Under the pieces are notes generated by a model that made no database searches, had not been told where the DNA came from, and worked only from the letters and a program-made list of their open reading frames with translations. A stretch of 64,000 nt of DNA from G964291335 sp964291335 (GTDB lineage: Bacteria; Chloroflexota; Dehalococcoidia; Lucifugimonadales; UBA3495): the NCBI GenBank assembly GCA_964291335.2, contig OZ219748.1, positions 1,426,001 to 1,490,000 on the forward strand, written 5' to 3'. Each line of letters begins with the position of its first letter. The first letter of the stretch is position 1. The position numbers and the translations under genes were made by a program. Positions 35,828 through 44,248 of this stretch are shown piece by piece.

Positions 35828-35911
35828 ATGGAAATCATAATCGCCGGCGGAGCCTTCATAACCCTGTTCAGCCTGTGGGTGCTGGTGCCCCGGTTCCTGA
35901 TTAAGAAGTAA
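35828..35911 (+). CDS. 27-residue single-helix membrane peptide
   Basis: ATG at 35828 preceded by AGGAGA with 9 nt spacing; stop TAA at 35909-35911. The peptide starts MEIIIAGGAFITLF and ends FLIKK: one hydrophobic helix with a charged C-terminus, which predicts a membrane peptide with the C-terminus inside. It lies alone in a gap between fic and the second Amt, between two GlnR-like sites. I do not recognise it. A role as a small regulator or subunit of Amt is a guess from place only. Confidence 0.55.
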   Translation: MEIIIAGGAFITLFSLWVLVPRFLIKK

Positions 35912-36050
35912 ACACGGCGGTAAACGCCCTGCCCGCCGCCGCTTCTCCGGGAAAAGGCTGGCAGCCAAAGGACCATGCGGCAGCCCAGCTTGCCCGGCGC
36001 GGCAGCAGCCCCCGGAGACGCTCTTTCCGGTTGTCACTGGCCGGGTGGAT

Positions 36051-36088
36051 GTTACAAAAAGTTAACATCCCGGTAAATTGTTCGTAAC
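36051..36088 (+). promoter_or_regulatory. GlnR-like operator upstream of amt copy 2
   Basis: Pentamers GTTAC (36051), TTAAC (36062), GTAAA (36073) and GTAAC (36084) at exact 11-nt steps. It is about 410 bp ahead of the amt start, so the transcript leader would be long, or a promoter lies in between. Confidence 0.5.
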
Positions 36089-36315
36089 ACGCAGCGGCCA
36101 GAATCGGCGTTGTAAATCAACGCCGCGGGTCAAGGTTCGAAAAGGAATGGAAGTCGTTGCTGCTGAAGGTCTGTTTCTGCCGGTCCCTTCGGCCGGTGGG
36201 GCAGCTGACCTCTGGCTGCCGCTCAAGCGCTGACGGCAATGAAGGCGCCGGCCTTGTTGCAGCCGTCCACTCAGGCCGCCCGCCCGGCACACCATACCCG
36301 GCAAGGGACTTCGAT

Positions 36316-36403
36316 GGTGGGCCGTTTGCGTGTGGGGCGGATTTTCAGCGTCGATGCGCAAAGTCGGCTGCCAGTGGGTGGGCCGTTTGCGTGTGGGGCG
36401 GAT
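36316..36403 (+). repeat. 27-bp direct repeats in the amt copy 2 leader
   Basis: GTGGGCCGTTTGCGTGTGGG and flanking bases, 27 bp in total, occur at 36316-36342 and again at 36377-36403, identical, 61 nt apart. They lie in non-coding sequence between the GlnR-like site and the amt start. The two copies fall in different frames, so they are not coding. Confidence 0.8.
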
Positions 36404-36496
36404 AGCGCCGGGTCAAGGGCGGTTTTCGCCTTCGGCAGACGGGTTTCGCTTCAACCTTTTTCATCCTTCCCCGGCTGAAGGGAGTAGCAGCAAACA

Positions 36497-37711
36497 ATGA
36501 GTACTGGAGATACGGCCTGGATTCTGGTCTGCTCGGCGATGGTTCTGTTGATGACCCCGGGGCTGGCTTTCTTCTATGGTGGGTTGGTACGCCGGAAGAA
36601 TGCTACCGCTACCATAATGCACAGCCTTACCTGCATGGGTTTGGTAGGGGTGGTCTGGGTGCTGTGGGGTTATACTCTGGCTTTCGGCAACGACCTGGGC
36701 GGCCTGGGGTTGGTGGGCGACCTGCAATGGTTTGGTCTGGCTGGCGTCAGCGCCAGTGAGCCGCAGGAGGGCAGCTCTATTCCCCACCAGGTCTTCATGG
36801 TTTTCCAGGGAATGTTCGCGATTATTACTCCGGCGTTGATTACCGGGGCCTTTGCCGAGCGAATGAAGTTCAGCGCCTTTGTCGTCTTTACCGTGCTGTG
36901 GGTAACCATTGTGTACGCCCCGGTGGCCCACTGGGTTTGGCATAGCGATGGCTGGCTGTTTGGCCTGGGCGCGCTGGACTTTGCCGGCGGCACGGTGGTG
37001 CACATCAACTCGGGGATTGCGGCCCTGGCGGCGGCCTTGATAGTGGGCAAGCGCATCGGGTTTGGCGAAGCGCCCATGCCCCCGCATAACGTGCCGATGG
37101 TGGTGCTGGGAGCCGGCCTGCTGTGGTTCGGGTGGTTCGGCTTCAATGCCGGCAGCGCCCTGGCCGCCGACGGAACGGCAGTTAACGCCTTCGTGGTTAC
37201 CAACACCGCCGCCGCCGCCGGCATTGTATCCTGGGTGGCTATGTCCTGGGTCTTCGGCAAAAGGCCCAGCATTATTGGCGCCGCCTCGGGCGCGGTAGCC
37301 GGCCTGGTGGCAATTACCCCGGCCGCCGGGTTCGTCGGGGCCATGCCGGCCGTGGTCATCGGAATTGGCGCCGGCATTATCTGCTACGGGGCGATTGAAC
37401 TGCTGCTTAAACTGCGGGTGGATGACGCTCTGGCCGTCTGGGGGGTGCATGGCATGGGCGGCGCCTGGGGCGCTCTGGCTACCGGCCTGTTCGTGGGCAT
37501 TGGCTTCAGCGCCCTGCCCGACGGCGTCGGTCGGGGCGAGCAGGTGTTGATTCAGCTGATTGGCATTGCGGCCACTGCCGCCTGGTCTTTTGCCGTAACC
37601 GCCATCATCCTGCTGGCCCTCAAGTTCACCATCGGCCTGCGGGTGCCGGCTAACGAAGAGGAACTGGGCCTGGATGTTTCCCAGCATAACGAGGGTGCGT
37701 ACACAATTTAA
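36497..37711 (+). CDS. amt: Ammonium transporter (Amt family), copy 2
   Basis: 404 residues. Compared with copy 1 it lacks the signal-like N-terminus and starts directly with the first membrane helix (WILVCSAMVLLMTPGLAFFYGGLVRRKN). FQGMFAIITPALITGAFAERMKF and YAPVAHWVWHSDGW are family signatures. The pore histidines lie in GGTVVHINSGIAALAAAL and WGVHGMGGAWGALAT. It is the AmtB-type form; the start at 36497 follows AGGGAG at a longer than usual distance. It precedes eukaryotic-type glutamine synthetase after 88 bp, which fits uptake followed by assimilation. No PII gene is seen. Confidence 0.96.
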   Translation: MSTGDTAWILVCSAMVLLMTPGLAFFYGGLVRRKNATATIMHSLTCMGLVGVVWVLWGYTLAFGNDLGGLGLVGDLQWFGLAGVSASEPQEGSSIPHQVFMVFQGMFAIITPALITGAFAERMKFSAFVVFTVLWVTIVYAPVAHWVWHSDGWLFGLGALDFAGGTVVHINSGIAALAAALIVGKRIGFGEAPMPPHNVPMVVLGAGLLWFGWFGFNAGSALAADGTAVNAFVVTNTAAAAGIVSWVAMSWVFGKRPSIIGAASGAVAGLVAITPAAGFVGAMPAVVIGIGAGIICYGAIELLLKLRVDDALAVWGVHGMGGAWGALATGLFVGIGFSALPDGVGRGEQVLIQLIGIAATAAWSFAVTAIILLALKFTIGLRVPANEEELGLDVSQHNEGAYTI

Positions 37712-37745
37712 GGGACGGCAAGCTGTGCAGCGGGCTGATTTAGGG

Positions 37746-37751
37746 TATAAT
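37746..37751 (+). promoter_or_regulatory. Perfect -10 box ahead of glnII
   Basis: TATAAT at 37746-37751, 48 bp ahead of the glnII start. The expected -35 position (CTGTGC) does not match consensus, so an activator may be needed. Confidence 0.4.
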
Positions 37752-37799
37752 AGCCGTCGGAACGCAAAGCGCCGAAAATCAAGAAACGAGGTTTGACCT

Positions 37800-38825
37800 A
37801 TGGCTTACAAGGCGGAATATATCTGGATTGACGGGCAGGAGCCTACTGCCAAGCTGCGCTCCAAAGGCAAGATTGTGCCGGACGGCGAGGAACCCCCCGT
37901 TTGGGGCTTTGACGGTTCCAGCACTAACCAGGCGCCCGGGGAAGCCTCGGACTGCGTGCTGAACCCGGTGCTGGTAGTTCCGGACCCGGTGCGCGGCGGC
38001 AATAACAAGCTGGTGATGTGTGAAGTGCTCCTCACCGACATGACGCCCCACCCCTCCAACACGCGGGCCGGCTGTGCGGCGGCGGCAGAGCGGTACGCTT
38101 CCCTGGACTTCTGGTTCGGTATAGAGCAGGAATATACTTTCTTCGACGGCATTAAGCCCCTGGGCTGGCCGGATAACGGTTTCCCGGCTCCCCAGGGCGG
38201 GTATTACTGCGGCGTTGGCTCCGACGAGGTTTTCGGCCGGCCGGTGGTGGAAAGGCATATGGACGCCTGCCTGTATGCCGGCCTGTCCATTTCCGGCATT
38301 AATGGCGAGGTGATGCCGGCCCAGTGGGAGTTTCAGATTGGCCCGATTGACGCGCCCCGGGTGGCCGACCACCTTTGGCTGGCCCGCTGGCTGCTCTATC
38401 GCATTGGCGAGGATGTGGAAACGGTGGCTGGCCGCCGGGGCATCAGCGCTACCCTGGACCCCAAGCCGGTAAAAGGGGACTGGAACGGGGCCGGCGCCCA
38501 TACCAACTTTTCCACCAACCAGATGCGGGAGAATTACAACGCCTGCGTTGCGGCGGCAGAAGCCCTGCGGGAACGCCACGATTTGCATATTGCCAACTAC
38601 GGCCACCGGATTGAGGAGCGGCTGACCGGTTTGCATGAGACCTGTTCGTACCGGGAATACCGCTATGGCGTATCGGACCGGGGGGCTTCGGTGCGCATAC
38701 CCTGGCAGGTGGCCCGGGATGGCCGGGGTTACATTGAAGACCGGCGCCCCAATGCCAACTGCGACCCTTATACCGTAACCAGGTTGATTATCGAAACCGT
38801 CGGCGCAGCGGCCGCCCGGACCTGA
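37800..38825 (+). CDS. glnII: Glutamine synthetase, eukaryotic type (GSII)
   Basis: 341 residues, much shorter than GSI. GSII signatures are clear: EYIWIDGQ near the start, WGFDGSSTNQA, FGIEQEYTFFD (metal-binding Glu), NGEVMPAQWEFQIGP, GDWNGAGAHTNFST and RGASVRIPWQVARDGRGYIEDRRP. It makes glutamine from glutamate, ammonium and ATP. GSII is the eukaryotic family that also occurs in some rhizobia and actinobacteria; it lacks the adenylylation loop of GSI. It sits between an Amt gene and a GSI gene on the same strand. The start follows ACGAGG. Confidence 0.97.
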   Translation: MAYKAEYIWIDGQEPTAKLRSKGKIVPDGEEPPVWGFDGSSTNQAPGEASDCVLNPVLVVPDPVRGGNNKLVMCEVLLTDMTPHPSNTRAGCAAAAERYASLDFWFGIEQEYTFFDGIKPLGWPDNGFPAPQGGYYCGVGSDEVFGRPVVERHMDACLYAGLSISGINGEVMPAQWEFQIGPIDAPRVADHLWLARWLLYRIGEDVETVAGRRGISATLDPKPVKGDWNGAGAHTNFSTNQMRENYNACVAAAEALRERHDLHIANYGHRIEERLTGLHETCSYREYRYGVSDRGASVRIPWQVARDGRGYIEDRRPNANCDPYTVTRLIIETVGAAAART

Positions 38826-38854
38826 CCAGCCCGGCCCCGGGTTTTCGCGAGGGT

Positions 38855-38890
38855 TTAACGCCGTCCCTCCGGGGGCGGCGTTTCCTTTAC
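38855..38890 (+). terminator. Hairpin between glnII and glnA
   Basis: AACGCCG (38857-38863) pairs with CGGCGTT (38876-38882), with TCC/GGG extending it; TTTCCTTT follows. It probably terminates or attenuates the glnII transcript before glnA. Confidence 0.5.
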
Positions 38891-38998
38891 CTGCGCCTGG
38901 CCCGGTCGGTTCATGTCGCTGCCGGGCCGGTTGTCGGTCAGGGGCGGCTGCGCCCCGCTCCCTTTACCCTTTTGTACCCTTTTGCTGGAGGATTTGGC

Positions 38999-40342
38999 AT
39001 GGTGGACCGCCGCAGCGCCGAGCAGGAGTATGTACTGCGCACTGCCCGGGATAATGACGTGAAGTTCATTCGCCTGTGGTTTACCGATATTCTGGGCAGC
39101 TTGAAGGGTTTTGCTATTAATGCGGATGACCTGGCGGACGCTATAGAACGGGGGGTGGGCTTTGACGGGTCGGCGATTGAGGGCTATGCCCGCCCTGTTG
39201 CGGGCGCTGACCGCATTGATGAGAGCGATATGCGGGCCTTTCCCGACCCGACTACCTTTGCTTTGCTGCCCTGGCGTCCGCGGCAGAATGCGGTGGCACG
39301 TATGTTCTGCGACATCTATTCGCCCGGCGGGGAACCCTTCTCGGGCGACCCGCGGCTGGCCCTGAAGCGCAACCTGGAACGCCTGGCCCGCCTGGGCTAT
39401 ACCTATTACGTGGGCCCGGAGCTGGAGTTTTTCTACCTGGAGAACTCCAGAACGCCCAGCCCGTTAGACCAGGACGGCTATTTCGACCAGCTTTCCAGCA
39501 ACCCGACTGCCGACCTGCGCCGGGATACGGTGCTGAACCTGTCGGAGATGGGCATTCCGGTCAAATATTCCCACCATGAAGGGGCGAAAAGCCAGCACGA
39601 GATCGATTTGCAATATACCGACGCTTTGACTATGGCCGACAGCGTGATTACGGCCAAGCTGGCGATAAAGGAACTGGCGCAGTTGCAGGGTTATTATGCC
39701 ACCTTTATGCCCAAGCCCTTTACCGGCTTAAACGGCTCGGGAATGCACACCCACCAATCCCTGTTTCAGGGGGAAGATAACGCCTTCTATGACCCGGAGG
39801 ATGAATACAAACTTTCCCGCATCGCCAAACATTTCATCGCCGGCCTGATTCGCCACGCCCCGGAGATAACCCTGGTAACTAACCAGTGGGTCAACTCTTA
39901 CAAGCGGCTGGTGCCCGGCTACGAGGCTCCGGTAAACATCTCCTGGGCCCACAATCGCTCTGAACTGGTGCGCGTTCCGGCTTACAAACCCGGCTACGAA
40001 ACCTCGGTGCGCATTGAGTACCGGGCGCCCGACCCGGCGTGCAATCCTTACCTGGCTTTCAGCGTTATGCTGGCCGCCGGCTTGAAGGGTATTGAGGAAC
40101 AGTACCCGGCGCCGCCGGCTACCGACAGCATGCGTCGGGCGGAACCGGAACTGCGGGAGATAAAGACCCTGCCAGGCAGCCTGGGCGAGGCAATAGCCCT
40201 GGCGCAAGACAGCGACCTGCTGCGCGAGGCCCTGGGCGAGCCGATTCTGCGCAGCTTCATCCGCAACAAGCAGGAGGAGTGGCGCCGTTACCGGGCCACC
40301 GTTACCGACTACGAAATCGAGCGTTACCTGCCCATGCTCTAA
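38999..40342 (+). CDS. glnA: Glutamine synthetase type I
   Basis: 447 residues from the ATG at 38999, behind GGAGG at a good distance; the frame opens nine codons earlier. GSI signatures: the N-terminal beta-grasp with RLWFTDILGSLKGFAI and GVGFDGSAIEGYA, then YYVGPELEFFYL, SHHEGAKSQHEIDLQYTDAL, FMPKPFTGLNGSGMHTHQSL (ATP-binding) and RVPAYKPGYETSVRIEYRAPDP. The length is that of the GSI-alpha form. No clear adenylylation tyrosine motif is evident, so regulation is probably by feedback or transcription. Together with glnII it gives this organism two unrelated glutamine synthetases in tandem. Confidence 0.96.
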   Translation: MVDRRSAEQEYVLRTARDNDVKFIRLWFTDILGSLKGFAINADDLADAIERGVGFDGSAIEGYARPVAGADRIDESDMRAFPDPTTFALLPWRPRQNAVARMFCDIYSPGGEPFSGDPRLALKRNLERLARLGYTYYVGPELEFFYLENSRTPSPLDQDGYFDQLSSNPTADLRRDTVLNLSEMGIPVKYSHHEGAKSQHEIDLQYTDALTMADSVITAKLAIKELAQLQGYYATFMPKPFTGLNGSGMHTHQSLFQGEDNAFYDPEDEYKLSRIAKHFIAGLIRHAPEITLVTNQWVNSYKRLVPGYEAPVNISWAHNRSELVRVPAYKPGYETSVRIEYRAPDPACNPYLAFSVMLAAGLKGIEEQYPAPPATDSMRRAEPELREIKTLPGSLGEAIALAQDSDLLREALGEPILRSFIRNKQEEWRRYRATVTDYEIERYLPML

Positions 40343-40380
40343 CCGGCCGGCTTCCGCCAGCGGCAGCGCAGCCGGCCGGC

Positions 40381-42477
40381 TTACCGGCTGGCGGCGGATA
40401 CGCTCAGTTGGTAGGGCGCCAAGCTGCGGGCGGCAGGGGCAAAGGCCGATACTGCCACTATGGTCTGCTCCAGGCCCGGGTAGGGTTCCAGCGTTGTTTC
40501 ACCGACCAGACCGCCGTTCCCGTCCATGACCAGGGGAAGGCGGGCAACCCGGTTCTCCTGCCCCTTTTGCAATGCCTGCACGAAGTAACCTTGCCGCACC
40601 CGGTTGTCGATGCGGAGAAAGCCGTTGGCCTGCCAGCCGCCATCGCCGGGAACTACGCCGGCCTGGGGCAGAGCCAACCGGCGGAGGCATAACCCGATTC
40701 CGTTCACGGAATCATCGGTTACGTACTGAAAGCGCACTATTATTTCCTGGCCGGCATAAGAGCTTAAATCTACCCGTTCCGTTACCCAGTCCTGGGTTTG
40801 GCCGGTATAGCCGGGGCCGAAGGCAACTTCCAGTGGGTCATCATAAGAGGTATGGGGCGTTTCCAGAACCTCCCACCGGGCGCCCCCGTCGCGGGAAACT
40901 TGCAGGTAAACGTAATCCCAATCCTCTTCAATGCTATGCCAGACCTCATAGGTTAGGGTAGCCTGGCTGGCCTGACGCAAATCCACGCTGCGGGCAAGGG
41001 TTGAAGTGATTGAGTCCCCGGAGTTGCTCCACCAGCAGCCTTCCGGGCCGGTCTCGGCGGGCAGCAGCCGGTTTTCCGCCGCCCCCCGGAACCGCAGACG
41101 CAGAGGCTGGTCGCGCAGGGCGGGCCCCAATTCAATGTAGTGGGTGCCGTACTGAGCAACCTCCCGCTCCAGGTTGGCGGCCCGGTTAAGGGTGCGGCTG
41201 GGCCTCACCGCAACCGATTGGGGGGCGTAGCCGTAAACCCCCTGGTCGGCGTCCAGAAAATTGGCGGCGGTCCAGTCCTGAAAAACGGCGTGGAAATCGG
41301 CGGTATAGCCGGCCTCCTTCAGGTAAGCGTCAACCCCGGGAATGCCGTTTTTCGGCTGGGCTTGCAGCTGCCATAAATCCCCCCGACGCTGGCCGGGTTG
41401 AGGCGCCGGGTAATGCTGGGCCAGGTAATGCATAAACAGGGAAGCCCCGCCGTAATGGGCGGCGATGTTGGCATGGTCCAGCGGCCAATGGATTAAGGAC
41501 ACGAAGGGGTGTTCCATAAAAAGGTTGGGGCTGCCCGCCGGATAGCCGGCGACGGTTACCGCCAGTTCGGCCATACCCTCGCTAACCCAGGTATTTTCCG
41601 ACCGGTCATGCCGCCAGTGGATTGCGTGCTGCAACTCGTGGGCCAGCACTTGCCGGTAAAAATCGGAGCCTACCTTCAGGTGGTGGGTATCAATATAGAA
41701 CATTTCCCGCTGGTTGCTGCGGGGGCGCACTGATTTGGGGTACTCGTCGGTCGAGCTGAAGTAACCGGCGGCGCCCCGAATTCTGCCGTGAGCCAGGGTC
41801 AGGCGTGGGTCATTGTCCACGCCGGGCGTCCACTCCTGACCGAAGTAGCTGGTAACCCGGGGGTAGATAACCTCCTCAAACTCCTGGGAGGCCCGTTCCA
41901 GGTCTTCGTCCGCTACCACTTGCCCCTTTTCCACGTACCAATAAGCGTGGGGCGTAACCAGGCGCAGCTCAAAGTCCGACTGGTAAATCTCCAGCCGCTC
42001 CAGGTCGGCCAGCCAGAACCGGTCAACCCGGCCGGCGGCATAGCTTACCGGCTCCGGGTTCACGACCGGCGAAACCGGCGGGTGGTTCGGTGGCAGCAGC
42101 AGCTCCGCCGCCAGTTGATACAGGTCCCGGTCGGGCGCCGGCGCGAATGCCTCGGCTGGCGGCGGCAGTTGCCGGGCCGCCGGCGCTGCGCCGGCGCTGA
42201 CGCTCGTCTCCGGGTTGACCGCCGGCTCCGGCGGCGGGGTCAGGCTGACGGCCGGGGTTGCCCCGTGAGTATTAGCCGGGCTGCCCGGTCTGACAGGTTG
42301 CGGGGTTGCTCCGGGAACAGAGGTTGAAACGGTCGGGGTCGGGTCTTTGGCTGCCGGCGTCATATGGGTCGGCGTGGGCCCGGCGGGAGCGGACATAGTG
42401 GAGCAGGCCAGGGCCAGCAGAGCCAAAAGGAAGCCGATGGAGCCGAGGGTGAGCGGATTCCGGCGTTGACGGTGCAT
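40381..42477 (-). CDS. Secreted lipoprotein zinc metallopeptidase (immune-inhibitor-A-like)
   Basis: 698 residues from the ATG at 42477; the frame runs on upstream across the tRNA gene but that part is not coding. LALLALAC at 18-25 is a lipobox, so the protein is lipid-anchored outside the membrane. A Thr/Pro/Ala-rich linker spans about 28-110. The zinc-site motif is HELQHAIHW (280-288), with the downstream glutamate of WVSEGMAELA (about 298-306) as probable third ligand. A C-terminal domain about 495-650 (GCWWSNSGDSIT, TLTYEVWHSIEEDWDYVYLQVSRDGG, RVDLSSYAGQEIIVRFQYVTDD) resembles the beta-sandwich of immune inhibitor A proteases. It degrades proteins outside the cell; the substrate is unknown. 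Confidence 0.82.
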   Translation of the reverse strand: MHRQRRNPLTLGSIGFLLALLALACSTMSAPAGPTPTHMTPAAKDPTPTVSTSVPGATPQPVRPGSPANTHGATPAVSLTPPPEPAVNPETSVSAGAAPAARQLPPPAEAFAPAPDRDLYQLAAELLLPPNHPPVSPVVNPEPVSYAAGRVDRFWLADLERLEIYQSDFELRLVTPHAYWYVEKGQVVADEDLERASQEFEEVIYPRVTSYFGQEWTPGVDNDPRLTLAHGRIRGAAGYFSSTDEYPKSVRPRSNQREMFYIDTHHLKVGSDFYRQVLAHELQHAIHWRHDRSENTWVSEGMAELAVTVAGYPAGSPNLFMEHPFVSLIHWPLDHANIAAHYGGASLFMHYLAQHYPAPQPGQRRGDLWQLQAQPKNGIPGVDAYLKEAGYTADFHAVFQDWTAANFLDADQGVYGYAPQSVAVRPSRTLNRAANLEREVAQYGTHYIELGPALRDQPLRLRFRGAAENRLLPAETGPEGCWWSNSGDSITSTLARSVDLRQASQATLTYEVWHSIEEDWDYVYLQVSRDGGARWEVLETPHTSYDDPLEVAFGPGYTGQTQDWVTERVDLSSYAGQEIIVRFQYVTDDSVNGIGLCLRRLALPQAGVVPGDGGWQANGFLRIDNRVRQGYFVQALQKGQENRVARLPLVMDGNGGLVGETTLEPYPGLEQTIVAVSAFAPAARSLAPYQLSVSAASR

Positions 42478-42533
42478 AAATTGCTTTTCCGGGAACCGGG
42501 TATTCGGAAATAAAGGGCGCACCCAAAGCAGGA

Positions 42534-42608
42534 TGGAGCCGGTGAAGGGAGTCGAACCCTTGACCTGCGGTTTACGAAACCGCTGCTCTGCCTCTGAGCT
42601 ACACCGGC
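42534..42608 (-). tRNA. tRNA-Thr (anticodon CGT)
   Basis: 75 nt including the encoded CCA end. The acceptor stem pairs GCCGGTG with CACCGGC. The anticodon stem GCGGT/ACCGC encloses the loop TTCGTAA, giving anticodon CGT, which reads ACG. The T-arm has GTTCGACTC, and the discriminator base is T. It overlaps the spurious 5' extension of the protease frame. Confidence 0.95.
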
Positions 42609-42662
42609 CTGGGGAAGGCATGCGTCAACCCGCTGCTGCCGAGCGGCCTGCCAAGGTTCAGT

Positions 42663-43112
42663 TTAACGGAACTTGCGCCCCGGGACAAGGGCGTCAGGCG
42701 GGGGGAAGGAGATGACCCTGAGCCGGGGCTGACCGGGTGGCCGCTTCCGCCACTGCTCCCGCAGCAGCTTCAGCAACTCACGGGCCTGGCCGACTTTTTT
42801 AATCACGGGAATAGACGGTTCCTTCCTTGCTTCCGGGATGCCCGGGGGCCGGCTGCTAGCGTTCATGCTGCTGCCTTCAGCGTACATTGCTACCGCCTGG
42901 GCCTTGAGCTGCTCCGGCTGGTGGGGACGCTCGATTCCCGGGACGAAGTGTAGTGGCCCTGACCGCAGCGGTAGGTCTGCTGGCCGCGGGAGCAGCCGTA
43001 TCTGGGCAGCCGGTTGGCGCCGCAGCGGGGGCATTGCATCCCGGTATGCTCCAGGTTGGGCCATGTTGCTGCCTCCCGGCGGTCTGATTTCCCGGCAAAC
43101 CCGGTTATACAC
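42663..43112 (-). pseudogene. Remnant of an IS1-like (InsA-type) transposase, copy 1
   Basis: From the ATG at 43039 one frame reads MQCPRCGANRLPRYGCSRGQ, a C-x2-C...C-x2-G zinc-ribbon start like InsA of IS1 elements. After about 35 codons the homology moves to another frame (PEQLKAQAVAMYAEGSSMNAS), so at least one frameshift has occurred. The following part (VGQAREL-LKLLREQWRKR) looks like the continuation. No InsB or transposase core is found. The gene is dead. Its left end carries the repeat at 43083-43139. Confidence 0.7.
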
Positions 43113-43139
43113 TTACACCAATACCCGTCGGGAATACCG
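43083..43139 (+). repeat. IS1-like end repeat, copy 1
   Basis: Starts TCTGATTTCCCGGCAAACCC and ends GGGAATACC. Near copies are at 44045-44100 (same orientation) and 57152-57207 (opposite). The core CGGCAAACCCGGTTATACAC is identical in all three. Confidence 0.9.
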
Positions 43140-43153
43140 AGACTCCAGACCGA

Positions 43154-43183
43154 TTGACATTTCAATGGCAATCAGGCTATAAC
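43154..43183 (+). promoter_or_regulatory. Promoter just outside end repeat copy 1
   Basis: TTGACA (43154-43159), an 18-bp spacer and TATAAC (43178-43183), 21 bp before the coiled-coil gene start. It is in the same relation to the repeat as the promoters at 44116 and 57141. Confidence 0.65.
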
Positions 43184-43203
43184 TGAAGCAGGAGACTTGA
43201 ACC

Positions 43204-43989
43204 ATGAATATGCCAGTCAACACCTTTCAGGACATCATCGACGCCTTGGAAAACAACCCGCAGTTGCGGGAGGAACTGCGCCGCCATTTGCTGGACCAGG
43301 AATTTCTGCAACTGCCGCTGCTGGTTCAGACGATTCTGGACACCCTGAAGCAATTCATGGAAATGACTAACCAACGGCTGACGCTGCTGGAAGGCCGCCA
43401 GGATCGGATGGAGGCCCGACAGGATCGGATGGAAAATGACATCCAGGAAATCAAAAGCAGCATCCGCGATATCTACGGGCGCTTCGACAAAATAGATGAA
43501 CGTATGGACAGGATGGACGGGCGTATGGACAAGATGGATGGACGTATGGATAACGGCTTCGGAGCTAATTACGAAGCCCGCGTATCGGGGAACATCGGCA
43601 GCATCGCCGGGCAAGCCCTCCGCCTGCGCCGGGTCAAAACCCTTAAAAGCATCAACGTGCCCAGAGACCCTGACCTGGATGTTATAACTGAACAAGCCGA
43701 AACGGACGGGTTGATCACTGAGGCCGAATACTACGACCTCTGGCTGCTTGATCTGATTTTTTCCGGGCTCGATTCCCCTGAACGGAACACGGCGCTGGTA
43801 GCCGCTGAAGTGTCAATTACTGCCGGGAACGAAGACATTAACCGCGCCGCCAACCGGGCCGACATCCTGAAGAAAGCCACGGAAAACGTCAACGTCATCC
43901 CCGCAGTGATCGCCGCAAACATTGACCAAGAACGCCAGTCCCTGGCCAATAGCCTGGGCGTGACCGTGATAACCTTCCCCGAAAACTGA
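43204..43989 (+). CDS. Coiled-coil protein with C-terminal nuclease-like domain (DUF3782-like)
   Basis: 261 residues. The first 50 are helical (FQDIIDALENNPQLREELRRHLL). About 55-118 is a heptad-rich coiled coil with short repeats (GRQDRMEARQDRMEN, DRMDGRMDKMDGRM). A C-terminal domain (about 125-255) has LIFSGLDSP, VAAEVSITAGNEDINRAANRADIL and ITFPEN, resembling the PD-(D/E)XK-like end of DUF3782-type proteins common in cyanobacteria and Chloroflexota. E204 and D212 could be active-site residues but no E-x-K is intact. The function is unknown. The ATG follows GGAG closely. The gene is bracketed by two direct copies of the IS1-like end repeat. Confidence 0.65.
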   Translation: MNMPVNTFQDIIDALENNPQLREELRRHLLDQEFLQLPLLVQTILDTLKQFMEMTNQRLTLLEGRQDRMEARQDRMENDIQEIKSSIRDIYGRFDKIDERMDRMDGRMDKMDGRMDNGFGANYEARVSGNIGSIAGQALRLRRVKTLKSINVPRDPDLDVITEQAETDGLITEAEYYDLWLLDLIFSGLDSPERNTALVAAEVSITAGNEDINRAANRADILKKATENVNVIPAVIAANIDQERQSLANSLGVTVITFPEN

Positions 43990-44044
43990 CCGGCTGCCAG
44001 CCCCGGCATCGGCAGCCTTGGGAAACCCCCTGCCACCCGTTGCA

Positions 44045-44100
44045 TCTGATTTTACGGCAAACCCGGTTATACACTTATACCGACGCCGGTCGGGAATGCC
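44045..44100 (+). repeat. IS1-like end repeat, copy 2 (solo)
   Basis: TCTGATTTTACGGCAAACCC through GGGAATGCC. Unlike copies 1 and 3 no transposase remnant adjoins it; only a weak resemblance continues about 30 bp to the left. Confidence 0.9.
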
Positions 44101-44115
44101 ATTGCCCCGGTTCAA

Positions 44116-44145
44116 TTGACACCCCGGTTTACGCCTCCCTATAAT
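44116..44145 (+). promoter_or_regulatory. Promoter just outside end repeat copy 2
   Basis: TTGACA (44116-44121), an 18-bp spacer and a perfect TATAAT (44140-44145), 104 bp ahead of the yqeY-like gene. Confidence 0.7.
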
Positions 44146-44248
44146 TCAACCATCGGGGCCGGGTTCAGCTTTGCGGGCCGCCGGCTTTGTTCCGTCAACG
44201 TTCCGGCCCTGATTCCGGCCGGCAACCCGCGCTTTGGGCGGTGGTTTA

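Noticed and set aside
36239..36478. 79-residue open frame in the amt copy 2 leader
   Set aside because: No ribosome binding site; the 27-bp repeats inside it fall in different frames, so it is not under coding constraint.
42478..42621. N-terminal extension of the metalloprotease frame
   Set aside because: It overlaps the tRNA-Thr gene; the lipobox follows the ATG at 42477.
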